Shown here in pieces: positions 43,411 through 55,377 of a stretch of DNA of 64,000 bases. Position 1 is the first letter of the stretch; every line of letters begins with the position of its first letter. The notes under the pieces were generated by a model. That model was not told where the DNA came from, ran no database searches, and was given only the letters and a program-made list of their open reading frames with translations. Source of the DNA: Tetradesmus obliquus. Taxonomy: Eukaryota > Chlorophyta > Chlorophyceae > Sphaeropleales > Scenedesmaceae. Location: contig CP126204.1 of NCBI GenBank assembly GCA_030272155.1, positions 2,719,501 through 2,783,500 of the forward strand, written 5' to 3'. The position numbers were made by a program, and so were the translations under genes.

Positions 43411-46033
43411 GGCACCAAATCGTGTCCAGTTGGTGGGTTTGCATGTCCAGTTGCAGGTCCACTGGACTGGCAGTCTGCCTGCAACTGGACATGTGCTGCT
43501 GCTGATGCGTTGTACGGCACGATACCCAGCTGAAACGCCGCAAGTAGGTGTTGTTGCATGTATGCCGCTGACACTGTGTCGCTGAACAGCAGCACGTCAG
43601 CTGGCCAGCCCATGGGCTTGCTGTAGGGTTTGTCGATATCACGTCAACACCGGCTTGATATTCACGCCAAAGCGTGCGATAAAGCAAAGAATCATCATAT
43701 ATAGCAGCATTTATGGTGTCTTATGGCACGACAGCGCCTCAAGACGAAGATCAGCATGTCACTACAGCATTGCACGACTTTCTTCCGCTGCCGAAGCAGC
43801 AGCCTTCCAAACACATCGTTTAGTTCTATTACAGTAAGTTTAGTGGCCCGTATAGCCCCATTGCGCGCTGCTGCAAGGTGTGTCACTTGTTAAAATACAA
43901 AATGGTCAGATGGCATACGCTCGTGAACTGTTCGTCTACTGGTAAGCAAACAGCTGCAAACGATGATCAATATGATTACTGCTGAAGCATTACAGCGATC
44001 GCACCTGTGTCGCGCACTGCTGCTGCGTTGCATATGGTGCACGCGGCTGAAACAGACTGCAAGCTCGTGTCCACTGGCAGAGACCATCGCTGAAAGCGTT
44101 AATGAATGACAACAGATCAATGCGGTTATTGGGCGTTTGTGAGGCTGCAGACGCCTGCTCATTGAGCAGCAGCAGTCCTTGAAGCACTATGCAGCTGCAA
44201 GGTTGATCCTGCAGGATTTCAATGCTGTAGAAAGCGCATGGAGCTGCTACTGCTTATCTTGATACTTTGATGACATGGTGAGCGACTCTTACCCAGATCA
44301 GCAGCGGCTGAAACGACAGCACCCAGCCCTGCAGCTGCTAGGGCGCCCAGCTCACAGCAGCAGCAGCAGCAGCAGCTACAGTTGCAGCAGTGCAGCAGTA
44401 CTGTCGCAGGAATGATCACACCATCACCAGATCAAGATCAGTTTCAGGTACAGCAGCATCAGCCGTGCTATGTCAGCTGTAGAGGCTGGGTGCATGCAGG
44501 TTGTCCACAGGTGCAGTTGTGTGTCACCTGCGTGGCTGCTGCTGCTGTGTGCAGGCTCCTGTCAGCTGCCCGTCTCCCAGCATCACAGGTAGGTCAGAAT
44601 AACGAAAACGTTAGAACATAACAGGTAGCAGGTTACAGCTGCTGCTACTGCTGCTGCTGCTGTGAAGTGACAGCTCTCCCAATCAAGAGCATGCCACTTG
44701 CTGCAGGGCTTGTCGTGATAATTCTTGGCAACGCGTGCATGAACATACGCACGCAGCAGACAGCATGCCCAGCAGGCCAGCAGTTGCATAATGTGGAACG
44801 TGCTTGCGACGCACTTCACACACACCATACTTGCTCGCAATGCCCTCCATGTGGTGTGCGCGCCACCCATCCAGCTTCTACTTCCTGCGTGCATGGGTCC
44901 TACTTGATTGCAGTCAGCATGGCGCCACTGTATCTAATGCAGCAGCAGACAGCCTGCTTGGAGACCACCATTGTGATACATTGACATGAGACCTCTGTTG
45001 GTGCGCAGACCTTCCCTATAGAGACACAGGGGCCGACTTTCCGGCAGCGTGGCATGGCTGATGCACTTCCTGGTGAGCTTGAGCGGTGTGGCATTGCTAG
45101 CAGTCTGCCTCATATGTGCGATTCAGTGGCAGCGATTATGTTGGCGCAAATGCTGCTGCTCTGTAGTGTTGCATGTAGTGGTGCGTGGCGGGCGCCAATC
45201 AACGCGCAAACGCCGGTTGGCCCAGACCTTGATTGAGATAACGCCAACCTCAACAAGTGCCACATCCTAAGCTGCAGCATGCAAATGTAAGTGCCGCTGC
45301 TCTGTTTCTGCTGCACTGCTGCAGGGGTGTTCTTTGAAACAACCGCTACACATGTACAATGCAGGCAGTGGCAGCCTGCCAACTTGCAGTTGATGCCGGC
45401 TACGCAGACACCAGTGCGCGATCAGCAGCTGCTGGAACTTGTATGTTTTCGTTGGCAGATGGTGGCATGCAGCGGTAGTGGCAGCTGGTGCGTTGCTGTG
45501 CTGGCGCTGCCTGCAACAGGATGCACAGTGAATGCAGTTGGCATAGGCATCATCTGTACAAGTGTAGAGACGCAATCTTGTCAATGCAGTTCTTGGCAGC
45601 TGTTCCGCGTGGTGTCCTCACTGCTTATGTTGTGATTGCAGCAGCTGGGTGCCTTTGCTGTCATGCAGCAGCTGCGTGCTGTTGTTGTGATTGCAGCAGC
45701 TGCCAGATTCTGTTTGTATTGCAGCAGCTACATGCTGATTGTGTTACAGCCCATGGGTCACTTGCCCACTTGGCAGTTGCAGCTGCAGTGACTTGGTACC
45801 AGGGGGTCGAGGGCGCCAACCCAAGCACCTCGACATTGCTGTCCTGCCGCGAACACTTGTTTACTGCATCAAATACGTTTGATATAACGGTAATAGGCAG
45901 TTGATGAAAGTCCAATTGCCGTGTCCAGTATCGTGTCCAGTCACCTACTCGATGTCCAGCAGCATGCTGGACATGGCCATGTCCAGTCTCACACTGGACA
46001 TGCCACATGGCATGTCCAGTTGCACACCATGCA

Positions 46034-46083
46034 ACTGGACATGCCTGGACATGCAGCTGGACATCTCGGTGACCATAGTGGTT
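46034..46083 (-). repeat. Right terminal inverted repeat
   Basis: 50 bp, perfect inverse of 43361-43410; preceded by a dense run of CTGGACA/TGTCCAG repeats from about 45910. Confidence 0.9.
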
Positions 46084-46253
46084 GCAGGTAATACTAGACG
46101 ACGTAGGAGCAGAAGCAGGAGCTGCACATGCTAATCTGAGGTTCAGCAGCCACGGTGGCCTTTCGGGGGACCACTTCTTGCCATGTGAGTGCGCATTATG
46201 TTGCATGATGCTGATGCTTGTAATGAATGCAATTCGGCAACTTTCCTTATATG

Positions 46254-46634
46254 AGCAGTCTCACCGCTGGATTTTCAAAGCTCACAAGCCACCCCAGTTG
46301 CCATAAATAATGCTTGTTTTGCTAACCTCGTATAAAATGTTAAAAATGCAGTACAACTCCGAGACAGTGAGACACGGCGCCAACACGGACTAGAAGTAGG
46401 CAAGTTCACACCTGGCCCTTTCGTGACACAACCTGTGTAAGGACACATAGCGGAGCAAACACTTTTAATGCTAGCCGAAAACACTTACATGCCTTTGCTT
46501 TTGCGTGTCGATCAAAGACTGTGCTGCAATCATGCCATCGGCACCCGACTAAACTTTGGGCCTCCAGGCACCGCTGCTCGCAAGTAGCTTGTTTTACACA
46601 ACCTTGAGGTTAATTTTCACGTCTCCCACAGCAG
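46254..46634 (+). promoter_or_regulatory. Upstream region of protease 2
   Basis: 381 bp between the end of the retroelement and the start codon. It resembles 30150-30481 in front of protease 1, so the promoter was copied with the gene. The ABCG start that lies on the other side of copy 1 is absent here. Confidence 0.55.
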
Positions 46635-46857
46635 ATGATTGGAGGTGAGGAAACTTCCGGGCAGCTGAGCAGCACACTGCTGTGCTCTGCATGCTGCTGC
46701 TCGCTGCACTCCTGGGATCGCCAAAGCCCTGAAGACAACGACACCTAAACGGCACCCTGCTGACTCAAATTGCCCAGACTGCTGCGGCACACTCTTGCCG
46801 CGGAAGCCCTGCTCTCACCGCCCAAATACTGCTGCTGCTGCTGCTGCTGCTGCTGCC

Positions 46858-46911
<54 letters not shown>

Positions 46912-49459
46912 GCCTCCTCAAAGCAGACGCCCATACCTCCAAGCGGCTGCGCAAGGCCGCCATAGTCGGCGCCATCGCGCTGTTCATGTTAGCAATCGGC
47001 ATCGTCGCCGGCTATTTCATTTCCAGATCATTCGGATACCATTTAGCCAGTCGCCAGCAGGCCGCGGAGCGAAACAAGCACGCAGAGAGCGCGGCTGCAG
47101 CGGCGGGGTTCAGAAGAGGCGCTGGAGATGCGGATATTGCAAAACTCAGGCAGTGGCCGGAGCCCTCCAGCCCCCCGGCACTGCAGCTGCTGCAGGACCC
47201 TGCCGGCCCAGACGGTGAGCGTGGCAGCAGCTTTGCTTTGCTTGAGATGCACTGGTACGCATCCACCGTAGTCCTCAGGACTCAGTGGGTGCCTAAACAC
47301 GTGCTTATACATCGGCAGCGCGGCAGTGCGTTGAGCAGGTTATTGAGGTGCCATGTTAAGAGAATGCGAGTGTTACTGCAGCTGCTGCAAGGCCTTGGCT
47401 GGACGGTCAGGGCAGCACAGCACTGGTGGCAGGACTGTATTTTCTATGTTCAACAGCCACAGGCATCTACATTCCCAGAGGTATGAGGTGAGGCGTTGAC
47501 AAGTCGTTTACAAAGTTTTCAGCATGCCAAGCAGATGGATGCGGTGTGTTTTGGAGTTGCCATGCGCCAGTGGTGACGACGGGCTTCCATGCAGCAGGCT
47601 GCCAAGCATGGGCTGCAAGGCCAGGCGGCAGCAGCAGCAGCAGCAGCAGCAGCAGTGATGGTGGCTGCTACCGTGTCAGCAGCCCATCTGAAGGCACAGC
47701 TGTGGCAAGCTTGCAGCAGCCGTGATAACTGCTGTGCTCATCTGTTGCCAGCTCTTGAGCTGTTTTACACAAACAGGTTGTGTAGGTTTTCCAATGCTGC
47801 AGCAGCCAGTGACTTGTGCTGTTGTTGCCTTTGTTGTTGAGCGGGCTGCTGATTGGCACAGTAATGCATGGCAATGTTTGAGGCTGCTGCTGCTGCTGCT
47901 GCCGCACTACTGCTGCACTGCCGCTGCTGACTTTGCTGGGCCATACCCATGATCCCACCCTGCTTCAAACCAAACACCTTGCCTGCTGCTGCACAATTTT
48001 TTATGCCTCCGCAGACATGCTCACTGCAATGTACACATTGGCAAATGATACGCTGCTCATCACCGAGCGGCTGACAGAAGTCTTCCTACAGCGCCTGCTG
48101 CAGCAGATAGACGAGGGCGAAGCCGACAGCGGTCAAACCATGTTACTAACACCCGGCACGAATGTCACGGCGCTGCTGGAGACGCTCGTTCCGTGTGCGA
48201 GAGACATGCTGCCGTATTTGCGGGACTGCAAGAGCGACGCTCTGCTGCAGATGCTGCGAGACTTTGCGAGGCGAGGCGAGATTTCAACGAGTGACATCGA
48301 TCCGGCTGTCCTGCAAGACGAACTTGATAAGTTGATCAATGTGACAAGGCTCAATGTTTGGTATGGCTCAACAACAAAGAAGGACACGGAGGAGACGCAG
48401 ACCAGGCCATGGACCCAGGTGCGCTGCACAAGTCAGTCAGACATGCCATGGCATGATCAGCTGAATGGACGGGGTATCAGCGAATTAATCAGTTCTGTTG
48501 TATGGTGTCATGGACAGCAGCAGCCCAGGTGTGCTGCACACGTCAGTCGAGATGTCAGGGACCTTCTTTGTTCTGTTGTGTGTTGTGATTGTTTGGACAA
48601 GGGTGCGCACCTGCTGCCTGGAGCGGGAACACTGTTCTGTAAGTGGGTTCAGGCCATGTTGTGGTTTGAGTCACCCGCTGCACTGCCAGCAAGTGAATGC
48701 CGGCATCCCCGTGTGCCTGTCCAGCACCCCGGGCGGCTTTCTGTGTTCCAGATTGTCACTACATGGCTTACTCGACTCTGTCCAATGTTTGACTGCTGGT
48801 CTAATCTGTCCAATGTTTGCAGGCGGGTGAGGCAACACCTTCTTCACTTGCCTCTCCTTTGCATACTAAAAACATTGTGTCTGTGTCACTGCAGAGCTCC
48901 CTGCAGCTGCTGCTTATGAGCCTAACAATAAGTTATGCTACAACCTTGCTGCTCACTGCTCACCTGCTCACTTTCTGTGTTCATCTTGGTGTCACTGCAG
49001 AGCTCCCCGCAGCTACTACAAGGCAGTACAAATGCTGGCAGGCGCAGGCGCATGCTGTCACTTTCACCAGCCAGCCCACCTGCAGCAGCAGCAGCAGGTC
49101 CCCACACCAGGCACCTATCAGCAACCGCCACCATCCCAGTGATCCCAATTGACGTGGCAGCCAAGGAGTCTGTCATCCCAACCGCCAGTCCGTTACTAAC
49201 ATTAAATGACATGTTATGTGCTGCGGAGCCCTTCAGCCCCACTGGACTCAAAGGCATGCTGATGCCGACAGCAGCAGAGTTGCAAACAGCTGGGGTGGCT
49301 GCTACTGCTGCCAGTGGCAAACAAATCACGTGTGCGCCACAGCCCAAATCTGGGACATTCAATCACGGTGGTGTTGCCTTCAAGCCTGTTGTCATCCCTG
49401 TGGTGTTCCACTGTGAGTGACACTGTTACCGACAGTTGCAGCGTTACTGTTGATCATTG

Positions 49460-49490
<31 letters not shown>

Positions 49491-49947
49491 CATCATTTTT
49501 ATATAATATCTACACGTATCAGCTGAACATGTCCTTTTGTGCTGCCCCGCAGGCCAGCGCTTCATGCAAGGGGACGTGCTGCAGCCGCCCATATGGAAGC
49601 CTCAGGAGGCGGGGCAGAACCTTATCGATGTTACTAACAAGCTGTACAAAGGAACAGGCATACAGTGAGTCGTCTGAAATCATCATGCGCTGCTGTTATG
49701 ATGCCATCATCAAGCAAGAACTTATATTTATATCTTGGTGCGGATGCTAATGATTGGCGTTGAGGGGGAGGACCCGGGCTGCATCATGAGGCCAGTGCCC
49801 ACCATACAGCACTGGCATTCAGAGAGAAAGATTTGACAAGTAGCATTTGAAACCTGAAACGCTGGCCCATCCGTTGCCGCTCAATCCAGTACAATGATGG
49901 CTGAGCCGTTGGGTTTAGGCAATACCTGCGGTGTAGTGCAATCTGCG

Positions 49948-50017
<70 letters not shown>

Positions 50018-52863
50018 GCTGCTGCTCAGGTTCAAGTTTGTTGCAGGAGGTTTACACGGATGAGCAGACGCACCCCTGCCTGCTCAGCACTACATCTGGT
50101 TAAGCCCAAAACCCCTGCACCTTGAGCCCTGCTTCTAACCCAAACCCTGCCGCCGCAGGTTCAAGCTGCAGGAGGTGCGGTCTGACGTGAAGGCGCACCC
50201 CTACCTGCTGCTGTCCACGCTTGATGACTGGCAGTCCTGCACAGGCAACCCCAGCCAGGAGGCGGCGGGCTTCCCCTGCCTGCAGGTGGGGCGGGGTTTG
50301 GGGTTTACGATTGTTACGTTCAGGGTGAGCGTTGGTAGCCCGGCTGTACACGTGCTGCACAACCGCAGCCAGGAGGCGGCGGGCTTCCCCTGCCTGCAGG
50401 TGGGGCAGGGTTTGGGGTTTGGTTTTCCATGTCTAGGGTTGAGAGTGTTTAGCCGGGCTCATAGGCAATCCAGTCAAAAGGCAGCAGGTACAAATGAGTC
50501 TGCTGTTGCTGCTGCTGCCTGCAGGAGACCAAAAGCCTCCAGAAGTTGTGAGTGCTGGCTGAGCAGCATGCAGTCAACTCTACAGCCTGTGCACTGCTGC
50601 TGCTGCTGCTTGCAGGAGACAACAAGGTTCCCAGAGGTTTAAGCGCTTGCAGAGCAGCACGTGGTCAGCATGATCAAAGCAACACACCCTAAGCCATATG
50701 CCCTGCTGCTGCTGCTGCTGCGTGCTGCTGCTGCCTGCAGTAAAGAGCAAAGTTTCCAGAAGTTTCTGCGCTTGCAGAGCAGCACGTGGTTGACAGTACC
50801 AACATAACACACCCTAAGCCGTATGCCCTGCTGCTGCTGCCTGCAGGAAACCGCACAGTTCCCAGAGGTTTCTGCGCTTGCAGAGCAGCACGTGGTTGAC
50901 ATGACCAATGTAACACTCCCTAAGCCGCATGCCCTGCTGCTGTTAAGGTTGCCTGCAGGAAATCTCCCAGAGGTTTCAACGTTTGCAGAGCAGCACGTAG
51001 TCAACATATTACTTGACGGCAGCCAGACCCCAAACCCTATTCGTTGCTGCTGCTGCTGCTGCTGTTGCTCGCAGGATACCGCAAAGTTTCCAGAAGTTTC
51101 TGCGCTTGCAGAAAAGCATGTGGTCAATGTTTTCATTGGAGGCAGCCAGACCTCGCTGTTTTGCGACACTACAGCAGCAGACAAGGTCTGCAGCACACTG
51201 TACTTTGGCTACACAGGTGCGGCGGGTTATGGAGAATGTTCAGGAGTTTGAGGCAGGTTTAGAGTTTGAGAGAGAGAGGATAGTTACATGTGGGTCCTGG
51301 CAGAGTTTGATTCATATGTGCTCTTTTGCTGACCAAGATACTCGCGGCCCGCATCGCTGTGTGCAGCGGTACATGTGCGGCGGGATGCAGGGTTTGAGAG
51401 TTGCTGCTACTGTCCTGAGGCAGGGTTTGTGCCGCAAGTCAGGAGCGCAGTTCAGCTACATATAGCGCACTCAACACCCGAATTGTGTTGTTTGCCGCCG
51501 CCGCCGCTCCGCCGCCGCCGCCACTGCTGCTGCTGCTGCTGCTGCTGCTGCAGGCTCCATCGGCCCCTGGTTCACCAAGGCCTCGTCAACTTGGCGCGAG
51601 GGGCTGAGCGAGGAGAACTGGATTGTGATGACGTGGGACTTCTTCGCACCAGAAGTAGCCAACAGCAAGCGCTTTTGGAATGGTGGGGCAGTCACACTGG
51701 CACACGAGCTGGGGCACTACCTGGTGAGCTGCAGGGCTTAGGAGGTAGCAGGGTTTTGAGTATTTAGGGTTGCAAGCAAGGTAGCAAACAGCAAGCGCTT
51801 CTGGAACGGCGGCGCTGTTGCACTGGCACACGAGCTGGGGCACTACCTGGTGAGGGTTTGGGGTTTGGGGTGCAATTTTGCCCTGTGCATTTCATAGCCT
51901 GCACAGCCTTGGCGGCTGGCCCTGCCAGGCACACACCTTGACTACAAAGTATATCTGCTGCTGATTCACCTGCCTTCTTTTGATGCCTGGTTGCACGCAG
52001 GGTGTGATGCACACGCACGAGGGAGCCACAGCCTGTGAGGGCGAGGGCCTCACAAAAGCAGATGCAGTGCCTGACACGCCAGCTAGCAAACGCCGTGGGT
52101 GCGCGCTCACTTTCTGTTGCCCGCGCAGATTTGATTCTGCCCCTGCTGAGCTCAGCATTGGCGGTAGTGTTGACTACCATTGACTGTCTTTCGTGCTAAA
52201 CCGCCTGCCGCCTACCTGCCGTCTTGCGCAGGGTGTGATGCACACGCATGAAGGAGCCACAGCCTGTGAGGGTGAAGGGCTGACAAAGGCAGATGCAGTG
52301 CCAGACACACCCGTGAACCGCCAGGTGGAGCAGTGGGCGGCAGAGAACAACCTTGCTGCTGCACTTGCGGGCTGGTGCTCCGACTTCAGGAACGGCAAGA
52401 GCCCGCAGCCAAAAGCACTGCTGGACTATAACAGCTGCAAGGCTGATGGCACCACAGACAATGTGAGTGGGCTAAATTAATTGTTACAAGTTAAGGTCCT
52501 TATATTTGCGGATGGTATGTAGTGCAATTACAGATTCATGCAGCTCGGCGCGGCTAGCTTGCGGTAGGCAGGTTCGGTGCTTTGCATAAAGAAGCTATTA
52601 CGCGCGCAAAGCAAGCACAGCTGAATGCGGCATACATTGCCTGCACAGCGAGCACCTGTGCACTGCCTATGCAGCATCGCCGATGTTGTCTCACGCCACT
52701 GCTGCCGCTGCTGCTACTGCTGCTGCTGCTGCTGCAGGTGTTCAACCTGATGTCGTACCTGCCCAACGCGTGCAACATGATGCTGTCACCCAACCAGGTG
52801 GCACGCCTGCAGTGGGCGGTGGCCACATTCAGGCCACAGATGATGGCTGCATACGCCGCATGA
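46635..52863 (+). CDS. M43/pappalysin-like zinc metalloprotease, type II membrane protein (copy 2)
   Basis: Tandem paralogue of the gene at 30482. Ten exons in frame give 673 residues: 46635-46644, 46927-47214, 48015-48418, 49001-49412, 49553-49664, 50159-50285, 51075-51216, 51554-51723, 52232-52462 and 52738-52863. All intron positions and phases match copy 1, and six exons (1, 5, 6, 7, 8, 9 and likewise 10) have identical length. The membrane segment is AAIVGAIALFMLAIGIVAGYF after SKRLRK; the zinc motif HELGHYLGVMH lies at about 549-559, and VPDTP and NLMSYLP follow. All catalytic residues are kept. Differences are mostly conservative substitutions and small length changes in exons 2-4, so both copies look functional. 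Introns differ strongly in echo content. Confidence 0.88.
46832..46911 (+). repeat. (CTG)n tract before protease 2 exon 2
   Basis: About 26 CTG units, interrupted once by CCT, precede the acceptor at 46926. The matching tract of protease 1 (30860-30900) has about 13 units. Confidence 0.85.
49450..49505 (+). repeat. ATT/ATC microsatellite in protease 2 intron 4
   Basis: Repeated TTATTA and ATC units; absent from intron 4 of protease 1. Confidence 0.8.
49945..50060 (+). repeat. (CTG)n tract and acceptor echo of protease 2 exon 6
   Basis: A CTG tract of about 25 units (49950-50027) ends in CTCAG followed by GTTCAAG, a short copy of the exon-6 start that loses similarity after about 10 codons. 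The true acceptor is at 50158. Confidence 0.75.
50340..50415 (+). repeat. Donor echo of protease 2 exon 6
   Basis: A near-perfect copy of the SQEAAGFPCLQ-coding end with CAG-GTGGGG donor, about 115 bp downstream of the real one. Confidence 0.8.
50515..51005 (+). repeat. Five acceptor echoes of protease 2 exon 7
   Basis: Copies of CTGCAG or TTGCAG plus the ETA.FPEVSALAEQHVV-coding start occur near 50520, 50613, 50738, 50843 and 50953, upstream of the real exon at 51075. Intron 6 of protease 1 has no such array, so it arose after the gene duplication or was lost there. Confidence 0.85.
51780..51860 (+). repeat. Donor echo of protease 2 exon 8 carrying the zinc motif
   Basis: About 70 bp coding VANSKRFWNGG and ALAHELGHYL recur 60 bp downstream of the real exon with an intact CTG-GTGAGG donor. 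Protease 1 has no equivalent. Confidence 0.85.
52000..52095 (+). repeat. Acceptor echo of protease 2 exon 9
   Basis: One upstream copy of GCAG plus the GVMHTHEGATACEGEG..VPDTP-coding start, then PASKRR. It resembles the second echo of protease 1 (35449-35560), so this one predates the gene duplication. Confidence 0.85.
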
Positions 52864-52891
52864 CACACTGTTATAACATTGTTGTGTAGGA

Positions 52892-52896
52892 TGTAA
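52892..52896 (+). terminator. Possible poly(A) signal of protease 2
   Basis: TGTAA 28 nt after the stop codon. This is close for an algal 3' UTR, and a later signal (near 53799) is possible. Confidence 0.3.
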
Positions 52897-54563
52897 CACG
52901 TCAAATATGTGGGATGTGACACTGCAGCCAACTCCTGACCACCTGTTCAGGTGGTGAGGCTGCAGTGGGCGACGGCCACATTCAGGCCCACAGTGTCAAT
53001 GCTGGCCGCCTTCTCTGTATGACACTGTTACAAAAGTGTAAAATGACACTTTTATGCATGGTAAACGCACAACTGCCGTGTCCACATATGGTGTTACTTG
53101 TGAGCATACATTGTTCTGTGCGTGTGGGATATGATGACATCACATGCAGTGGTTGTGTGAGCAACTCAGCAACAGTTGCTGTGTGTGGGAAAGCCGAGGC
53201 TGCGGCTCGTCAGCAATGCAGATGGACACAGAAAGTTAGATAACAGTGACATGACTCCCTCTGCGACTGTTTACCCTCTCAGTGTTGGCCTTTTGGCACG
53301 TGTAGTGCTGCGTCAGCCTTTCCGTGTTCAGGGTTGAATCAGCCTCTCAATGTTGGCTTATCGGCACGTGTAGTGCTGTGTCTGAAGTGATTTAATCAGC
53401 AGTGATCCTGCAGCTTGCGCTGTGGTGTGCATGTGTCTGCAGGGAACATCCTGACTGCGACTAACATAGTGTGCACTTAAACTGCCAACGCCTTGTTCCG
53501 GCTGCTGCTTGAAACAATTGGTTCATAGTTGCAACTATACCTGCGCATGCACATCCAAGGCTGTTTGCACTATACCTGCGCATGCACATCCAAGGCTGTT
53601 TGCACACATGTACCATATATGATACAATATGCCTTTCAAGCATCTGGCAGGCCTCGTCATGCACGCTCAGCAACATTCACCCATCTTGCGTCGCTGTGGC
53701 CTACATCCTCACGATTTGATTTTGTTACAGTAACATGATGTTGATGCATCTGGCAGCTGTGCAAGCTGGCACCTGGTGCCGCTGGCTGCCTGGTCAATGT
53801 AACAGGACACATTGTTTGCGGTTTTCTCAGCCGCCGACGTGTGATTCAAGCTGCCAATGTTTGTGGACCTCAGGGCCACCTGCGGCGTTATGTGTGTTTT
53901 TGTCCATTTAGGTTATGTGTTGTTTTTGCAGTAAGGGGCGCACACGCTTGCTCTTGAGCAAGCATGCCATTCAACACACATGTAGCTTCCAACCTGATGT
54001 TGGGGCTTCAGCACATGCTGCACAACACGACACGCCAATCTCACACATTTGAGTGTTACACAGCCTTGCAATGACAGCAAGCAGTGCCAGCACGAAGCGC
54101 TACAGCTGCCGTCTACCCCTGCTGCTCAATTTCAAGCAGGCTACCTCCACCACCACCACCACCAGCAGCAGCAGCAGCAGCACGATGCAGCTGTTTCCTG
54201 CCCATGCAGTGCTCCAAGCTGCGGGGCAGCACCAGCCCCCAGCCTAAACGCCAGCTGGCGCCTGCAGGCTGGGCTGCTGCTGCTGCTGTTGCTACTGCTG
54301 CTGCTGCCTCTGCCAACCGACATGCTGATCACCACTGGCTTGGCGAAGGCTTCAAGTGGTTGCGTCCTGCCGGGACTGTGCTTCCTTGCATCAACCGCCT
54401 GTGGCAGCAGCAGACGCAGCAGCGATAGCAGCAGTAGCAGCAGCAGCAGCAACCAGGCCACCCAAAGTAAGATGCAGCCACCTTCAAGGGTCGATACATG
54501 CTACCTGCAGATGCGAAGAAAGGGCAAGCTGGCATCAGCTGCTGCATTGCAGTGCATGTCCTG

Positions 54564-54647
<84 letters not shown>

Positions 54648-54665
54648 ATTGCAGTGCATGTCCTG

Positions 54666-54704
<39 letters not shown>

Positions 54705-54895
54705 CTGACCCAGAAGCCGAAGGGACAACAGTGCTGTGTCACAGCAGCGCAGGATGCAGATTGCGCAAGCAACACCACGCCTAGCACATACCTGTCATAA
54801 TAACCGTGTTATGACGATCGCCCCCTGCCTGGCCAGCTTCCTTGCTGCCTGCCTGGCAGCCTCCATCAGACCACGCCAGTCGCCACCAGGACACA

Positions 54896-54927
<32 letters not shown>

Positions 54928-55377
54928 GTGACCTCAATGTGATGTGCATGCAATATAGGGTTAATAGACATGCCTGGCAGCTATGCATAGCAGTAGCAGA
55001 GCGCTTGCAATCCTGACACAAATGCACTGAGTGGCATGTGTGCAGACACAGCACTGCCCACACTCCAAATCCGCAACTGCATGCGTCAACAACTGTAATT
55101 CGTCACGCTGAGTCGGCTGCTTCGCCTGCTCATCTTGATGCTGCTGCTAGCTCATGAAAACTCACCTGATCTCGTCGTAGCTGCTTCAGTTTGGCTCCTG
55201 CCAACTACTGCTGAGCTTCAAATCTGAGCAGGTAGCGCCAGGATGACATCATACAGCAGGAGGGCAGAGGACTGGGCTGTGCTGTCTTGAGCTCCTGATG
55301 CAGCTGCTGATAATCAAGACACAGAGCTATGACTGAAAACCACACCAGCAGCATCTACTGCTCCAACAACAGCAATG
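52897..55377. other. Intergenic region between protease 2 and the helical-repeat gene
   Basis: No gene could be supported. It holds a tandem duplicate of about 67 bp (around 53275-53385, CTCTCAGTGTTGGC versus CTCTCAATGTTGGC), a perfect 36-bp tandem duplicate at about 53533-53603 (TATACCTGCGCATGCACATC), and long CTG tracts at 54567-54703. One plus-strand frame near 54310-54428 reads HHWLGEGFKWLRPAGT and looks protein-like, but it has no start or splice context. Confidence 0.45.
54567..54703 (+). repeat. Double CTG microsatellite
   Basis: Two tracts of about 26 and 13 CTG units separated by a copy of CATTGCAGTGCATGTCCTGT, which also stands before the first tract, so the whole is a duplicated unit with expanded repeats. 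Confidence 0.9.

Larger units (their letters stand above)
43361..46083. mobile_element. Nested 2.7-kb element with 50-bp terminal inverted repeats
   Basis: The insertion begins AACCACTATGGTCACCGAGA and ends with its reverse complement; 50 bp are perfectly inverted. Inside each end there are several TGTCCAG / CTGGACA copies, a subterminal repeat pattern typical of transposase binding in cut-and-paste DNA transposons. No intact transposase is visible. The interior has short Cys-containing frames (for example CPPCGVRATHP near 44850) that may be remains of one. A 5-bp TGGTT occurs on both sides and could be a target duplication if the outer five bases of the right repeat are counted as target. 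Family not assigned. Confidence 0.8.
37281..46253 (+). mobile_element. Penelope-like retroelement with N-terminal-side GIY-YIG nuclease
   Basis: Two 473-bp direct repeats (37281-37753, and 43058-43360 joined to 46084-46253) flank an internal region with GIY-YIG and reverse transcriptase ORFs. By eye the repeats are the same throughout, and their lengths match exactly when the nested insertion is removed, so the element is young. Direct pseudo-LTRs, a KLHK motif and YTNIP in the RT are Penelope-like traits. A nuclease placed before the RT is the permuted arrangement described for the green-algal and protist Chlamys/Naiad clade. It sits between two tandem protease genes. No convincing target-site duplication was found (only AGC on both sides). 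Confidence 0.85.
43058..46253 (+). repeat. Right pseudo-LTR, interrupted by a nested element
   Basis: The parts 43058-43360 (303 bp) and 46084-46253 (170 bp) correspond to 37281-37583 and 37584-37753 of the left copy, base for base in length. Confidence 0.88.

Noticed and set aside
44380..45900. Cys-rich short frames inside the nested TIR element as a zinc-finger transposase
   Set aside because: The frames are short, interrupted and in different phases. The resemblance to transposase zinc-finger regions is too weak to name a family.
54049..54708. 219-codon plus-strand frame with polySer and polyAla
   Set aside because: Starts at a TTG, is dominated by CTG/CAG repeats, and has no splice or homology support as a whole.
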